A stretch of 52,387 bases of DNA from SVQP01 sp045594705 (GCA_045594705.1 JAZNZB010000085.1:1-52387); one strand, 5' to 3'. Counted from the stretch's first letter, positions 39,289-48,436 are shown. Notes: generated from the letters alone by a model not told the origin. Translations and numbers: made by a program.

Positions 39289-41103
39289 TTATGCTGTATG
39301 GCGTTTTATGCGCCTTACGATCACATAGGCAATCTGTGCTGCGACAATTACAATCTGTGCAAAAAAGCTCAACCACACAAGCAAATATCCCATCGAGGTA
39401 TATGGCGTGGTATTGCTTCTGGCGCACACCTCGGATACCACAAGTCCCGTGGTCAGCGCCTCCTGACACCCAAGCTCCCTACCGTCGGGTCCCACGATGG
39501 ACGACACACCCGTATTGGCCGAGCGCACCAGGTATCTGCCGTTTTCAATGGCGCGGAATTTGGCTTGATTGTTGTGCATATACACGGCGGCGGAATCCGT
39601 AAACCAGGAGTCGTTGGTGGCGAGCGTGATGATCTCTGCCCCCGCGCTGACCGTCTGTCTGACCGTCTCTTCATAAATTGAGTCAAAGCAAATGATAGGC
39701 CCCGCTTTGACACCCACCGTTTTGGCATCCACGACCACCGCTTCCGTTCCGGGTGCAAGATCCGAGGAAAGCATGTTGATCTCGCCAAGCACGGGCAGCA
39801 CGGACATCAGAAAATCTCTCCACGGCACGTACTCGCCAAACGGCACCAGCATACGCTTGGCGTAAACGCTCTCATCATAGCTTCTGTCCGGATAGACCGT
39901 GACCACAGTGTTGGTGCTTGCCTTCTCTGCCATGGGGTCAAAATACTGCGTTGAGGTAAACGTGCCGATCATGACCGTTGCCCCCGTTCGCTCTGCCATG
40001 TCGTAGACCTTATCTATGGGAGCCGTGGTGGCGGAATTGGGATGCGCGAGAAACAGCGTGTAAGCCAGCGCAGTCTCCGGCCAGACGATCAGGGTCGCTC
40101 CCTCATCTGCCGCCTGCTCGGTCAGGCTTTCATACGCCTTGAAGGAGCGCAAGCCCGAGTCCTCTGCCCATTTATCCGTAGAGGAAAGATTTCCCTGGAG
40201 TGCGGCAGCCTTGAAGGGATCGGCTGTATCCGCATACGTGGCAAGCACGGGAGAGAGTGAGGAAAGCACGCAAAGCGTCAGACCAATACACATAAACGCC
40301 TTGAGTAAGCGGCGATCCGCGCCCAGCCTTTTGACAAGCCCGTACACAAGAGCAGTAATCACGGTTGCCAGTGCCAAAGCAAAAAATGCGATCTGCCACG
40401 GCAGCACGTCACCCTTGATCGAATCCATCGCCGCAAGGCCAAACAAAAGATTACCGCCAAGCAGGCAGCCGCCAAGCAAGCCAAAGGAGAGTCTTGAGCC
40501 GCGGCATGCGATCAAGCCCGCCAAGGACAAATTAACCGCCACGATCAAGAAGGACACGAACAGACCGCCAAGCAGCGAGGCACTTTGCGCCATGGGCAGC
40601 ATGAACGACTGCGACAGATACAGGCGTGACCAGGGCAAGCCCGTCCAGCCTATGGTCTGCGACCACTCGTTGATCACCCACAGGCAAGCCATAAGCAAGG
40701 GGCTCAGCACGGGATATTTGCGCAGCACGAAGGTGCGGCAAAGCAATCCGTAAACCAAAAACATGATGGCACTGAGCACTGCCTGGAAGGCGGAAATGCC
40801 AAATACCGCCAGCGCGATCACGCCGATGGCCGTATTGGGCTCAAAGCCCGCAAAATCCATGGGATACATGGAAATAAACCAATGATAGCCCATGACGTAG
40901 TACACAAGATAAAAAACAATTCCGTACAGATACAGGCTGCCAAGGCGCACCTTGTCGCACAGCGTCAGCAGCACCATCCCCATGGGAATGAGAGAGACCC
41001 ACGCAAGCGCGCCCAAATATTGCGGATAGACCACGCCGAGTGAAGCTAAAAGGCCGCTCATGATCAGCATCGGATATCGCAGCTTTTTTACCGTCTCCTG
41101 CAT
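39289..41103 (-). CDS. lnt: Apolipoprotein N-acyltransferase
   Basis: A 604-residue Lnt that adds the third acyl chain to the N-terminal cysteine of lipoproteins. Eight or so membrane helices occupy about 8-280. The nitrilase-like catalytic domain has Glu about 343 (WPETAL), Lys about 416 (AKRMLVPFGEYVPW) and Cys about 472 (IICFDSIYEE). It is longer than the ~510-residue proteobacterial enzyme because of an extended C-terminus with a further helix (about 570-592). Lnt is uncommon in Firmicutes. It follows the pseudouridine synthase gene by 25 nt. Confidence 0.93.
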   Translation of the reverse strand: MQETVKKLRYPMLIMSGLLASLGVVYPQYLGALAWVSLIPMGMVLLTLCDKVRLGSLYLYGIVFYLVYYVMGYHWFISMYPMDFAGFEPNTAIGVIALAVFGISAFQAVLSAIMFLVYGLLCRTFVLRKYPVLSPLLMACLWVINEWSQTIGWTGLPWSRLYLSQSFMLPMAQSASLLGGLFVSFLIVAVNLSLAGLIACRGSRLSFGLLGGCLLGGNLLFGLAAMDSIKGDVLPWQIAFFALALATVITALVYGLVKRLGADRRLLKAFMCIGLTLCVLSSLSPVLATYADTADPFKAAALQGNLSSTDKWAEDSGLRSFKAYESLTEQAADEGATLIVWPETALAYTLFLAHPNSATTAPIDKVYDMAERTGATVMIGTFTSTQYFDPMAEKASTNTVVTVYPDRSYDESVYAKRMLVPFGEYVPWRDFLMSVLPVLGEINMLSSDLAPGTEAVVVDAKTVGVKAGPIICFDSIYEETVRQTVSAGAEIITLATNDSWFTDSAAVYMHNNQAKFRAIENGRYLVRSANTGVSSIVGPDGRELGCQEALTTGLVVSEVCARSNTTPYTSMGYLLVWLSFFAQIVIVAAQIAYVIVRRIKRHTA

Positions 41104-41128
41104 ATTCTCTCCCCTTTCGTAGTAATAA

Positions 41129-42091
41129 TCAGTATGAAAAATCCTTCAAGAACCAGATCTCGTCCTCAGGCAGACGGAATTCCTTGCCATCCAGATAGGA
41201 CAAGACCTCACCCTTCCCGCCAAACTCAAAGCGAAGGCGGTAAGCGTACAGAGCCTGATATTTATAGCCCTTTTCCCTGTCCTTTTTGTTGACGCCGTAT
41301 TTGCCGTCACCGATCAACGGGTGGCCGATATGCGCAAGGTGCGCACGGATCTGATGCGTTCTGCCCGTGACTAAGTGCACCTCTAAGAGTGCATCCCCGT
41401 TCTTTTGTCCGATCACGCGGTACTCGGTAATGATCTCCTTTGCGCCGGGAAAAGCTTTATCGCGCACCTCGACCATATTATCCGCCGCATTTTTGCGCAG
41501 ATATCCGTGCAGCGTCTGCTTTTTTCGCTCGGGCACACCGTGCACGGCGCACAAATAGTATTTGCCGATGCGATCCTCGCGGATATGCTCGTTCATCTCG
41601 CGCAGCGCAGCCGCGTTCTTGGCGGCAATGACGATGCCGCCCGTATTACGGTCGATGCGGTTACACATGGCAGGCGCAAAGGACTGCTCATCCTCCGGGT
41701 CGTACTCCCCTTTTTGCGCCAGATACGCCTGCAGATGCATGACCAGCGTATTATCCTTGGCATCCGCATCCTCGTGCACCAGCACGCCCGGACGCTTATC
41801 AAGCAAAATGATATTCTCATCCTCATACACCACCGAAAGCTTGGGCACGATGCGGGACAGCGCGCCCGCATCCTTTTCGGGAGACTCAAAGAACTCCTCG
41901 CGGATAAAGAGCTGGATTTCATCCCCCTCGCAAAGCATATACTTCTGCTCGGTCCTTGCCCTGTTGACCTTGATCTTTTTGGTGCGGATATATTTATACA
42001 TCAACGACGTAGGCAGCCCCTTGACTACCTTGGACAAAAACTTATCCAGACGTTGTCCTGCGTCGTTTTTCTTGACAACAATGGTACGCAT
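41129..42091 (-). CDS. RluA-family pseudouridine synthase
   Basis: A 320-residue enzyme that isomerises uridines in RNA. The N-terminal S4 RNA-binding domain (QRLDKFLSKVVKGLPTSLMY) is followed by the catalytic domain with the active Asp in NRIDRNTGGIVIAAK (about residue 140; the family motif is HRLDxxTSG) and GRTHQIRAHLAHIGHPLIGD. It is closest in layout to RluC/RluD; the exact rRNA or tRNA target is not decided. ATG at 42091 with GGAGG; a much longer upstream frame is rejected. Confidence 0.92.
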   Translation of the reverse strand: MRTIVVKKNDAGQRLDKFLSKVVKGLPTSLMYKYIRTKKIKVNRARTEQKYMLCEGDEIQLFIREEFFESPEKDAGALSRIVPKLSVVYEDENIILLDKRPGVLVHEDADAKDNTLVMHLQAYLAQKGEYDPEDEQSFAPAMCNRIDRNTGGIVIAAKNAAALREMNEHIREDRIGKYYLCAVHGVPERKKQTLHGYLRKNAADNMVEVRDKAFPGAKEIITEYRVIGQKNGDALLEVHLVTGRTHQIRAHLAHIGHPLIGDGKYGVNKKDREKGYKYQALYAYRLRFEFGGKGEVLSYLDGKEFRLPEDEIWFLKDFSY

Positions 42092-42113
42092 GACTCCTCC
42101 ACGCTGAAAAATA

Positions 42114-42133
42114 GGGGAGAAATTATTCTCCCC
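42114..42133 (-). terminator. Terminator after upp
   Basis: GGGGAGAA / TTCTCCCC stem with a 4-nt loop and TATTTTT on the minus strand. It lies just before the RluA-type gene, which may therefore depend on read-through. Confidence 0.75.
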
Positions 42134-42146
42134 TTGATGATACAAA

Positions 42147-42776
42147 TTAGAGTGTACCGAAAATTCTGTCGCCCGCGTCACCAAGACCGGGAACGATATA
42201 TGCGTGCTCGTTGAGGTGATCATCCAGTGCAGCGCCGTAGATATCCACGTCGGGATGCGCCTTGAGCACCTTGGCAACACCCTCGGGAGCAGCCACCAAG
42301 CACATAAAGCGGATATTCTTGCAGCCCTTGTTTTTGAGCAGCGTCAGCGCATCGATGGCGGAGCCGCCGGTTGCCAGCATGGGGTCAACCAGAATGACCA
42401 TTCTGTCCTGAATGTCGGTGGGCAGCTTGCAGTAATACTCAACTGGCTGATGGGTCTCGGGATCGCGGTACAGACCGATGTGGCCGACCTTTGCTACGGG
42501 AACGAGCGACTGAATGCCGTCCACCATGCCAAGACCTGCGCGCAGAATGGGCACAATGGCGAGCTTTCTGCCGGAAACCATCTTGGCAGTCATCTTGGTA
42601 ATGGGAGTCTCGATGGTGACGTCCTGCAGGGGCAGGTCGCGCGTCAGCTCATAGCCCATGAGCATCGAGATCTCGTTGAGCAGCTCACGGAAATCCTTAG
42701 AGCCTGTCTTTTTGTTACGCATGATGGTAAGCTTATGTGTGATAAGAGGGTGGTCGATCAAATGAAACTGGCTCAT
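42147..42776 (-). CDS. upp: Uracil phosphoribosyltransferase
   Basis: A complete 209-residue Upp, making UMP from uracil and PRPP for pyrimidine salvage. Landmarks: the PRPP-binding VDPMLATGGSAIDAL, the VPILRAGLGMVDG segment and the C-terminal uracil-binding YIVPGLGDAGDRIFGT. AAGGAG before the ATG and a good promoter upstream, divergent from mtaB. Confidence 0.98.
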   Translation of the reverse strand: MSQFHLIDHPLITHKLTIMRNKKTGSKDFRELLNEISMLMGYELTRDLPLQDVTIETPITKMTAKMVSGRKLAIVPILRAGLGMVDGIQSLVPVAKVGHIGLYRDPETHQPVEYYCKLPTDIQDRMVILVDPMLATGGSAIDALTLLKNKGCKNIRFMCLVAAPEGVAKVLKAHPDVDIYGAALDDHLNEHAYIVPGLGDAGDRIFGTL

Positions 42777-42812
42777 AGTAATTCTCCTTTGAATTTTTAT
42801 ATCATTGTGTTT

Positions 42813-42841
42813 ATTATACTACCTTTTTTGGTGTTTTTCAA
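42813..42841 (-). promoter_or_regulatory. Promoter of upp
   Basis: Minus strand TTGAAA (42836-42841), 17 nt, TATAAT (42813-42818). No PyrR-type leader is apparent. Confidence 0.85.
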
Positions 42842-42869
42842 GTACTCTGTGTAAATTTTACGATTGTTC

Positions 42870-42898
42870 TTTACAATTCGGTCGGGGTGTGATAAAAT
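42870..42898 (+). promoter_or_regulatory. Promoter of mtaB and the PurL-like gene
   Basis: TTTACA (42870-42875), 17 nt, TAAAAT (42893-42898), divergent from the upp promoter with 28 bp between -35 boxes. Confidence 0.75.
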
Positions 42899-42933
42899 GT
42901 AAGGTGAGAATTTATGTTTAGGAAGTGTACCAT

Positions 42934-44253
42934 ATGCCCAACCAACAGTTCACGGTCGGCGTCGCCACGCTTGGCTGTAAGGTCAACCAATACGAATCCC
43001 GCGCCATTGAGGAGGCTCTTTTATCCCGCGGCTATGCCATCCTCCCCCACGACGTGCGCTGTGATGCTTATATCATCAATACCTGTACCGTTACGGCGGA
43101 ATCCGATCGCAAGGGTCGCCAGCTGATCCGACGCATGCTGACGCAAAATCCCGAGGCATACATCATTGTCACAGGCTGTTTTGCGCAGGCAGACCCCGAG
43201 GGGGCTGCTCTGGAGGGGGTGGACGCAGTGCTCGGCAACACCGAAAAAATGCGTGCTGCCGATATTCTGGACGAGTTGGTCGCCAACGAAAAAAAGAACG
43301 GCCGCGCATATATTGAGGTGCCGGACATTGCCAAGGCATGCTGCTTTGAGCCAATGCGCATCACCTCATTTGACCGCACCCGTACCTACGTCAAGATTGA
43401 GGACGGCTGCGATTCGCATTGCACCTACTGTGCCATTCCCGGAGCGCGCGGTCCGGTACGTTCCAAGCCTCTTGACGAGGTTCTGGAGCAGGTACAGGTG
43501 CTCTGCGAAAACGGATGCGCAGAGATCGTGCTGACAGGCATTGAGACCGCCTCCTGGGGTAAGGATCTTGCAGAAGGCGACCTTGGAGACCTGCTTTTGG
43601 CGGTGGATGCGCTGCCCGGGATCGGTCGCGTACGCCTTGGCTCGCTTGACCCTTCCCTGATCCGCCCCAAATTCGTGGATAAGATCGCAGGTCTATCCTC
43701 GCTCGCGCCGCATTTCCATCTCTCCCTGCAAAGCGGTTGCTCCCGCACGCTTGCCGCCATGAAGCGCAAATATAATGCAGATCAGGCTATGGCCGCGCTT
43801 GAGCTGTTGCGTGAGCGTATCCCCGGCGTGCAGTTTACCACCGACGTCATCGTGGGCTTTCCGGGCGAGACCGAGCAGGATTTCGAAGAGACTCTGGACT
43901 TTATTCGCAAAGCACGCTTTTTGCAAATTCACGCTTTCCCATACTCCGGACGCAAAAATACCCCTGCCATCCGCATGCCCGCCCAAGTACCCATGCAGGA
44001 GCGCAGAGCGCGCGTGCATCGGCTACAGGAAGTACAGAAAAAGATCCGCACAGAGCTGCTTATGCAGGTCATTGCCGATTCTCCCTGCAAGCAGGTGTTG
44101 TTTGAAACCGACTCCGAGGGCTACTCCACGGGACATACACCCGAATTTATCGAGGTCACGGTCAAGACAGACAAGTCTCTTTGCGGCACGACGCACGCGG
44201 TGCGCCTGACCGGGCTTGACAAAGTGGGCTGCACGGCAGAGCTGCTTGACTGA
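42934..44253 (+). CDS. mtaB: tRNA t6A37 methylthiotransferase MtaB
   Basis: A 439-residue radical-SAM methylthiotransferase converting t6A to ms2t6A at position 37 of tRNAs. The N-terminal UPF0004 domain supplies cluster cysteines (TLGCKVNQYE, NTCTVT, TGCFAQ). The radical-SAM motif is CDSHCTYC (about 150), and FHLSLQSGCSRTL and the C-terminal TRAM-like region (about 375-439) follow. ATG at 42934 with GGAAG eight bases upstream. The PurL-like gene follows after 29 nt. Confidence 0.95.
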   Translation: MPNQQFTVGVATLGCKVNQYESRAIEEALLSRGYAILPHDVRCDAYIINTCTVTAESDRKGRQLIRRMLTQNPEAYIIVTGCFAQADPEGAALEGVDAVLGNTEKMRAADILDELVANEKKNGRAYIEVPDIAKACCFEPMRITSFDRTRTYVKIEDGCDSHCTYCAIPGARGPVRSKPLDEVLEQVQVLCENGCAEIVLTGIETASWGKDLAEGDLGDLLLAVDALPGIGRVRLGSLDPSLIRPKFVDKIAGLSSLAPHFHLSLQSGCSRTLAAMKRKYNADQAMAALELLRERIPGVQFTTDVIVGFPGETEQDFEETLDFIRKARFLQIHAFPYSGRKNTPAIRMPAQVPMQERRARVHRLQEVQKKIRTELLMQVIADSPCKQVLFETDSEGYSTGHTPEFIEVTVKTDKSLCGTTHAVRLTGLDKVGCTAELLD

Positions 44254-44282
44254 TCGCTACATCACTTTTTACGGAGGTTTTT

Positions 44283-46646
44283 ATGAAGGATATTGGCAAT
44301 GGAACAACGATCATCCGAAATTTCAACACCTTGCCCAAAGCTTCTCTGGAAATTCTCAAATCCAATCTCGGGCTGCGCACAAGCATCCCCGAGCTGCTTT
44401 ATTGCGCAAGACATTACAGCTCCAAAAACGGAAACGATATTTGTGTGGACGCGCTGCGTTTTATTGATGCACTCGCATGTCCTGCACACGTGGACGCCTC
44501 CAAGGTAGCAATCAGTGAGCTTTTGACCAACGAGCCCTACGTGGCAGAGACCTACAAGGACTTTATTGAAAAAGCCCATGCACTCGGCAAGCCTGCCGAT
44601 CATCCCTACACGCTCTCGGACGTGGCTCAAATGCCCGCAGCATATCTTTGCGCGCTGCAAGACAAGCAGCCCGCAGCCACTGAGCAGATCGGCATGCGTT
44701 GCGGTAACGCATCGTATGCTCCCCAAGGATATGCGGTGCAATACCGCCTTGCAGGTGAGCATGGAGGCTTTGACGTACTGCAGCATCTGCCGCTGAAGCT
44801 GCAAGCACACGCCGCCTACGCCGACGCACTGGTGCTTCTGTACCCGAATGCTGAGCTTTCGCGAGATCAATACGACCGTGCACTGCTGACGCTTCTGAGC
44901 GATCCCGAGGTATGCACGCATTTACACTGCCTGCAGGATTGCGCTCTCACAAGCATTGCACACGCTGTGCTCTCAGTAAGCAACGGTGCGGTGCTGAATC
45001 TGGGCAAGCTGCCCGAGCACATGCAAAGCCTTGACAGTCTGACCGGATGCACAAGCGCAAGCCTGCTTGCCCTGCCCCAGGGAAAGGTGCAGGAGCTTGA
45101 GCAAAAGGCCGCTGCATGTTCACTGTGTCTTAGCTTCTTCGGTGTGGCGGACCACGCAGGACAGCTGATCGTCAGACACGGAAAAAAGATCCTGCTTGCT
45201 ATGAACGTTTCTTATCTCAAATCCGTTTGCTTTATCCGTTCCTATTCTCTGAGAATTGAGCAAGAGGCAAGTCAATACGTCACCGATCAAAGCACTCCGC
45301 CATACGCCAAGTCCATCCCCTTGGTGGCAACGGGTTATCAGACCGTGCTGCAGTCCTTTGAGCCGGGAAGCACCGTGCTGCGCTCACTCTCTCCGCTTCG
45401 CACAAGGAACATGACTTACACCGAGCTTTTGAGCGATCCCTTCCATCGCGCCCTGATGTGTGCGGCGGATGCATACTGCACCGCAGTGGCTGCGGGCTGC
45501 AATCCCGAGCGCATCACGCTGCACGCACGTCTTTGCACCGACATACAGGGGCTGTACAGTGCGGCAATGAGCCGGTCACTTGCGGCACTGCTGGGACTTT
45601 ACCGCTTTTCGTTGGAGACCTCGGTCAAGATATATACGCAAGCTGAGCTCGGTGCTCAGCAATCCGACTTGCTGGTGCTGGCATCCGCGCCCTCGGATAT
45701 GATCATTCCCTCCACGCTGCAAGGAAATGCAAAGATTTACCTGCTGCATCCGCTTTATAACGAATACGGCATGCCCGATCTGCAGGATCTCGGAAAAATG
45801 ATCGCATATGTGCGCACCGTGATGTGTAAGGGTGCCATTAAATCAGCCCGTGCCGTATGCGGTTGCACGGTGGAGCAGACACTTTCCGATATGGCAAACC
45901 CGGCATGCGGATATATTCTCAACACTGAGCGCGCCAAAGAGATTTCCCTGCGCTATCCCGGAGCGATCCTGATCGAATCCGACAGTGAGCTTGAGGGCTT
46001 GCTCGTGGCTGTTTCCACCTCGGTCAAGGCAGATCCCGCCCCCACACAGCCCTGCTCGGACGTCTGGTATCAGCTGCCTGTGGCAAGCGTGCTGCAATGC
46101 GGCAACGCCTTAGAGGGTCAGCACATCTGTGACGTGCTGGAAATGGCCGGGGCTCAGCCTGCTCTTTTCGATGTCAAGGACGATCCCGACTGCTACAATC
46201 CTCTTTCCGCCAAGCTCAGAGCATCACAGATCGCTGTCTTTATCGGCTCACGTGAGCAAACACTTGCTGCGCTTTCCAACCAAAGAATGCGCAGTGCCCT
46301 GCAAGAGATGACTGCCAAGGATGGCTGCATATTGGCTCTCGGAGCTGCAGCCGACGCATTTGCTGAGCTGGGGGTGATCAAAAATGTCCCCATTCAAACA
46401 GTTGAGGCCGAGTATGCAGACGTCTCTGCTGCTTCCGAAGATTTTCGTCTGATAGGCGTACAGGGCCGCGTGAGAAACGAGAGCGGAATGCTGAACGTAT
46501 GCCCCGATCAGGCCGGCTTACTGCGCATTTTGGTCAACGACACGCTCTACAGTGACGGTTTTTGTGACGAAAGCGGTCGAATCATGGGATTTTTCTTTGG
46601 ATGTACCGACAAAATCTTAGAAAATTCTGTCAAATATTACGTCTGA
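44283..46646 (+). CDS. Degenerate PurL-like protein (FGAM synthase paralogue, probably non-catalytic)
   Basis: An intact 787-residue protein. From memory of the single-chain clostridial PurL, residues about 225-315 match AIRS_C1 (LGKLPEHMQSLDSLTG). Residues 380-490 match the second AIRS domain (SDPFHRALMCAADAYCTAVA for the usual WSPFHGAVYAVVESVAKIVA, then AALLGLYRFSLE). Residues 490-575 match AIRS_C2 (NEYGMPDLQDLGKMIAYV) and 600-787 the glutaminase. Catalytic motifs are gone: GGKDSMSG is AELGAQQSD, GTNCE is GNALE and LGICNGFQ is LALGAAADAF. The N-terminal ATP-binding half is missing or unrecognisable, and the protein is well short of the ~1240-residue enzyme. GGAGG precedes the ATG; co-transcribed with mtaB. 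Confidence 0.7.
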   Translation: MKDIGNGTTIIRNFNTLPKASLEILKSNLGLRTSIPELLYCARHYSSKNGNDICVDALRFIDALACPAHVDASKVAISELLTNEPYVAETYKDFIEKAHALGKPADHPYTLSDVAQMPAAYLCALQDKQPAATEQIGMRCGNASYAPQGYAVQYRLAGEHGGFDVLQHLPLKLQAHAAYADALVLLYPNAELSRDQYDRALLTLLSDPEVCTHLHCLQDCALTSIAHAVLSVSNGAVLNLGKLPEHMQSLDSLTGCTSASLLALPQGKVQELEQKAAACSLCLSFFGVADHAGQLIVRHGKKILLAMNVSYLKSVCFIRSYSLRIEQEASQYVTDQSTPPYAKSIPLVATGYQTVLQSFEPGSTVLRSLSPLRTRNMTYTELLSDPFHRALMCAADAYCTAVAAGCNPERITLHARLCTDIQGLYSAAMSRSLAALLGLYRFSLETSVKIYTQAELGAQQSDLLVLASAPSDMIIPSTLQGNAKIYLLHPLYNEYGMPDLQDLGKMIAYVRTVMCKGAIKSARAVCGCTVEQTLSDMANPACGYILNTERAKEISLRYPGAILIESDSELEGLLVAVSTSVKADPAPTQPCSDVWYQLPVASVLQCGNALEGQHICDVLEMAGAQPALFDVKDDPDCYNPLSAKLRASQIAVFIGSREQTLAALSNQRMRSALQEMTAKDGCILALGAAADAFAELGVIKNVPIQTVEAEYADVSAASEDFRLIGVQGRVRNESGMLNVCPDQAGLLRILVNDTLYSDGFCDESGRIMGFFFGCTDKILENSVKYYV

Positions 46647-46698
46647 TTTGGAGGAATTCACAAGGATAAAAAAATTTCAGGAATTTTTCTCAAAACAC

Positions 46699-46727
46699 TT
46701 GCAATTTCTTTTCTCTTGTGATATAAT
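46699..46727 (+). promoter_or_regulatory. Promoter of rpmB
   Basis: TTGCAA (46699-46704), 17 nt, TATAAT (46722-46727). Confidence 0.8.
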
Positions 46728-46822
46728 ATCTCCTGCTGTGCTGTATCTTACGGCAAAAAAATGTATTAAAATTTTTTCTTGAATAGATGCACTACCAAAT
46801 TGTGCAGAAGGAGGTGTCAAAC

Positions 46823-47008
46823 ATGGCAAAATGCAGTATCTGCGGAAAGGGCGTTGTTTACGGTGCAACTGTTTCCCACTCTCACCGCAAGACCAACAGA
46901 ACCTGGAAGCCCAACATTCGCAAGGTAAAAGCAATCGTAGACGGTACCCCTAAGACCGTTGCCGTATGCTCTCGTTGCCTTCGTTCTCACAAGGTTACCC
47001 GCGCATGA
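46823..47008 (+). CDS. rpmB: 50S ribosomal protein L28
   Basis: A 61-residue L28 beginning MAKCSICGKGVVYGATVSHS, with RKTNRTWKPNIRKVK and a second CxxC-like pair in VCSRCLRSHK, that is, the zinc-binding (C+) form. AAGGAGGTG stands before the ATG, so a longer upstream reading frame is rejected. Monocistronic between a promoter and a strong terminator. Confidence 0.97.
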   Translation: MAKCSICGKGVVYGATVSHSHRKTNRTWKPNIRKVKAIVDGTPKTVAVCSRCLRSHKVTRA

Positions 47009-47021
47009 TTGATTGAAAATC

Positions 47022-47062
47022 AAATCGAAGGGATGCCGTCACGGCATCCCTTCGATTTTTTC
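47022..47062 (+). terminator. Terminator of rpmB
   Basis: AAATCGAAGGGATGCCG / CGGCATCCCTTCGATTT, a perfect 17-bp stem with a 3-nt loop and a T run. Confidence 0.93.
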
Positions 47063-47077
47063 TGAAAGGAAGTTGCT

Positions 47078-47773
47078 ATGCTTGTCTTTGCCGATTGCCG
47101 CATTCCCGCCCGGGCCCTGCAATCTCTTCAACGATTTGGACATACGGCCATGCTCTGCCCCGCACATCCAAAGCTCGACAAGGCCATTGCCTCTCATCCC
47201 GACATGCTGCTCTTTTTTACGGGAAACGGCATTCTGACACACAGTGATCACATGATTCCCGAATGCCCGCTGCCGCAAACGCCCATCGGGGAGAAGCTTG
47301 GAAAAAAATATCCCGAGGACGTGCTGCTCAATGCTGCCAGAGTCGGCAGATATCTTATCTGCCGTCCCGACGCCACTGCGTCCTTGCTGCTTGCATATGC
47401 CAGAGAAAACGGCCTTACTGTCCTGCCCGTGCGACAGGGGTACGCCAAATGCAATACGTGCATCGTTTCAGACCGTGCCGTGATCACAGAGGACGCTTCG
47501 ATCGCATCCGCTCTGTCCGGGGTCGGCGTGGACGTCTTGCACGTCGCATCGGGTCACGTGACGCTGACCGGCTATCCTTACGGCTTTATCGGCGGTGCCT
47601 CGGGCAGTGACGGAACCCACATTTTCTTCTGTGGAAATCTTGCCAAGCACCCGGACTGCGCGCGCATTGAGGCCTTCTGTCTCGGTCACGGAAAACAACC
47701 GATCAGTCTGTGCGATCAGCCGCTTTTGGACGTTGGCTCATTGATCTTTTGCAATTCGCCGGCCCGGAGCTGA
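47078..47773 (+). CDS. DUF6873-like protein (GME/amidinotransferase-type fold)
   Basis: A 231-residue protein that I associate with the clostridial DUF6873 GME-fold group. Recognisable parts are the central QGYAKCNTCIVSDRAVITED and the C-terminal GYPYGFIGGASGSDG, then FFCGNLAKHPDC. GME-fold enzymes act on guanidino groups using Cys, His and Asp; Cys and His residues are present but I cannot assign an active site. GGAAG is six bases upstream of the ATG. It lies behind the rpmB terminator, so it depends on read-through or an unseen promoter. Confidence 0.72.
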   Translation: MLVFADCRIPARALQSLQRFGHTAMLCPAHPKLDKAIASHPDMLLFFTGNGILTHSDHMIPECPLPQTPIGEKLGKKYPEDVLLNAARVGRYLICRPDATASLLLAYARENGLTVLPVRQGYAKCNTCIVSDRAVITEDASIASALSGVGVDVLHVASGHVTLTGYPYGFIGGASGSDGTHIFFCGNLAKHPDCARIEAFCLGHGKQPISLCDQPLLDVGSLIFCNSPARS

Positions 47774-47789
47774 AAAGCCTTGGAGCATG

Positions 47790-47821
47790 AAAAAACGCCT
47801 GTGAGATCACAGGCGTTTTTT
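47790..47821. terminator. Bidirectional terminator between convergent genes
   Basis: AAAAAACGCCTGTGA / TCACAGGCGTTTTTT with a 2-nt centre; serves the DUF6873-like gene and the DUF4234-like gene. Confidence 0.92.
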
Positions 47822-47844
47822 CATTTGAAAGTTAAAGCTTGGAA

Positions 47845-48210
47845 TTAAAGCTCGTATGCATCACACAGCTTGTTGTGGTTATCGCACAGTACGTAGAAGC
47901 TGTAGATCGGAACGAACATCAGCAGCCACAGCACGATAGGATTGTCAACAGGAGCAAGCTTTACACCCTTAGCATCAGCCAGAGCCTTCTGCTGCTTCAT
48001 GAACAGGAACATCCAGATCAGGTTGAAGATACCGCAGGTAACGATGGTCAGGAAGAATACGCCAACGTAGCCCATAACCTTCTTCTCACCAATCTGCTCA
48101 GCCATCTCGTTCTGCTGCTTGGTCATGGTGTACCATGCAATAATGCTGTAAATACCCAGAGTTACAGCACCAACCAGCCACATAACCAGCCAATTAATAC
48201 GCTTGAACAT
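47845..48210 (-). CDS. DUF4234-type membrane protein
   Basis: A 121-residue membrane protein with three hydrophobic helices (about 5-25, 45-70, 90-112). The motifs WLVGAVTLGIYSIIAWYTMT and TIVTCGIFNLIWMFLFMKQQ show an internal duplication and match what I know of DUF4234, a small domain of unknown function. AAGGAG precedes the ATG at 48210. Monocistronic. Confidence 0.82.
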   Translation of the reverse strand: MFKRINWLVMWLVGAVTLGIYSIIAWYTMTKQQNEMAEQIGEKKVMGYVGVFFLTIVTCGIFNLIWMFLFMKQQKALADAKGVKLAPVDNPIVLWLLMFVPIYSFYVLCDNHNKLCDAYEL

Positions 48211-48270
48211 AAGAAACTCCTTCTGCACGGTAAAAGTAATTTCCATGAGGATATGTACCGTACTGTGCTT

Positions 48271-48299
48271 ATTGTATCACGATTCTCATGATCTGTCAA
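48271..48299 (-). promoter_or_regulatory. Promoter of the DUF4234-type gene
   Basis: Minus strand TTGACA (48294-48299), 17 nt, TACAAT (48271-48276). Confidence 0.88.
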
Positions 48300-48394
48300 G
48301 CGTATTACTTCATAAAATTTCAAGATAAATAGAAAAATCCTCTGTTTTTTGACACACAGAAAGGAATATTTTGCTAATATCACACCTTTCGATC

Positions 48395-48436
48395 AAAAAA
48401 GAGATCGGGTACCCGAGAGTGGGTGCCCGACCTCTT
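48395..48436 (-). terminator. Terminator of the 67-aa membrane protein gene
   Basis: GAGGTCGGGCACCC / GGGTACCCGATCTC with a 6-nt loop, then a T6 run on the minus strand. Confidence 0.9.

Noticed and set aside
42092..42280. N-terminal extension of the RluA-type gene (63 more codons)
   Set aside because: It would overlap the upp terminator and the end of upp; the ATG at 42091 has GGAGG directly upstream and starts the S4 domain cleanly.
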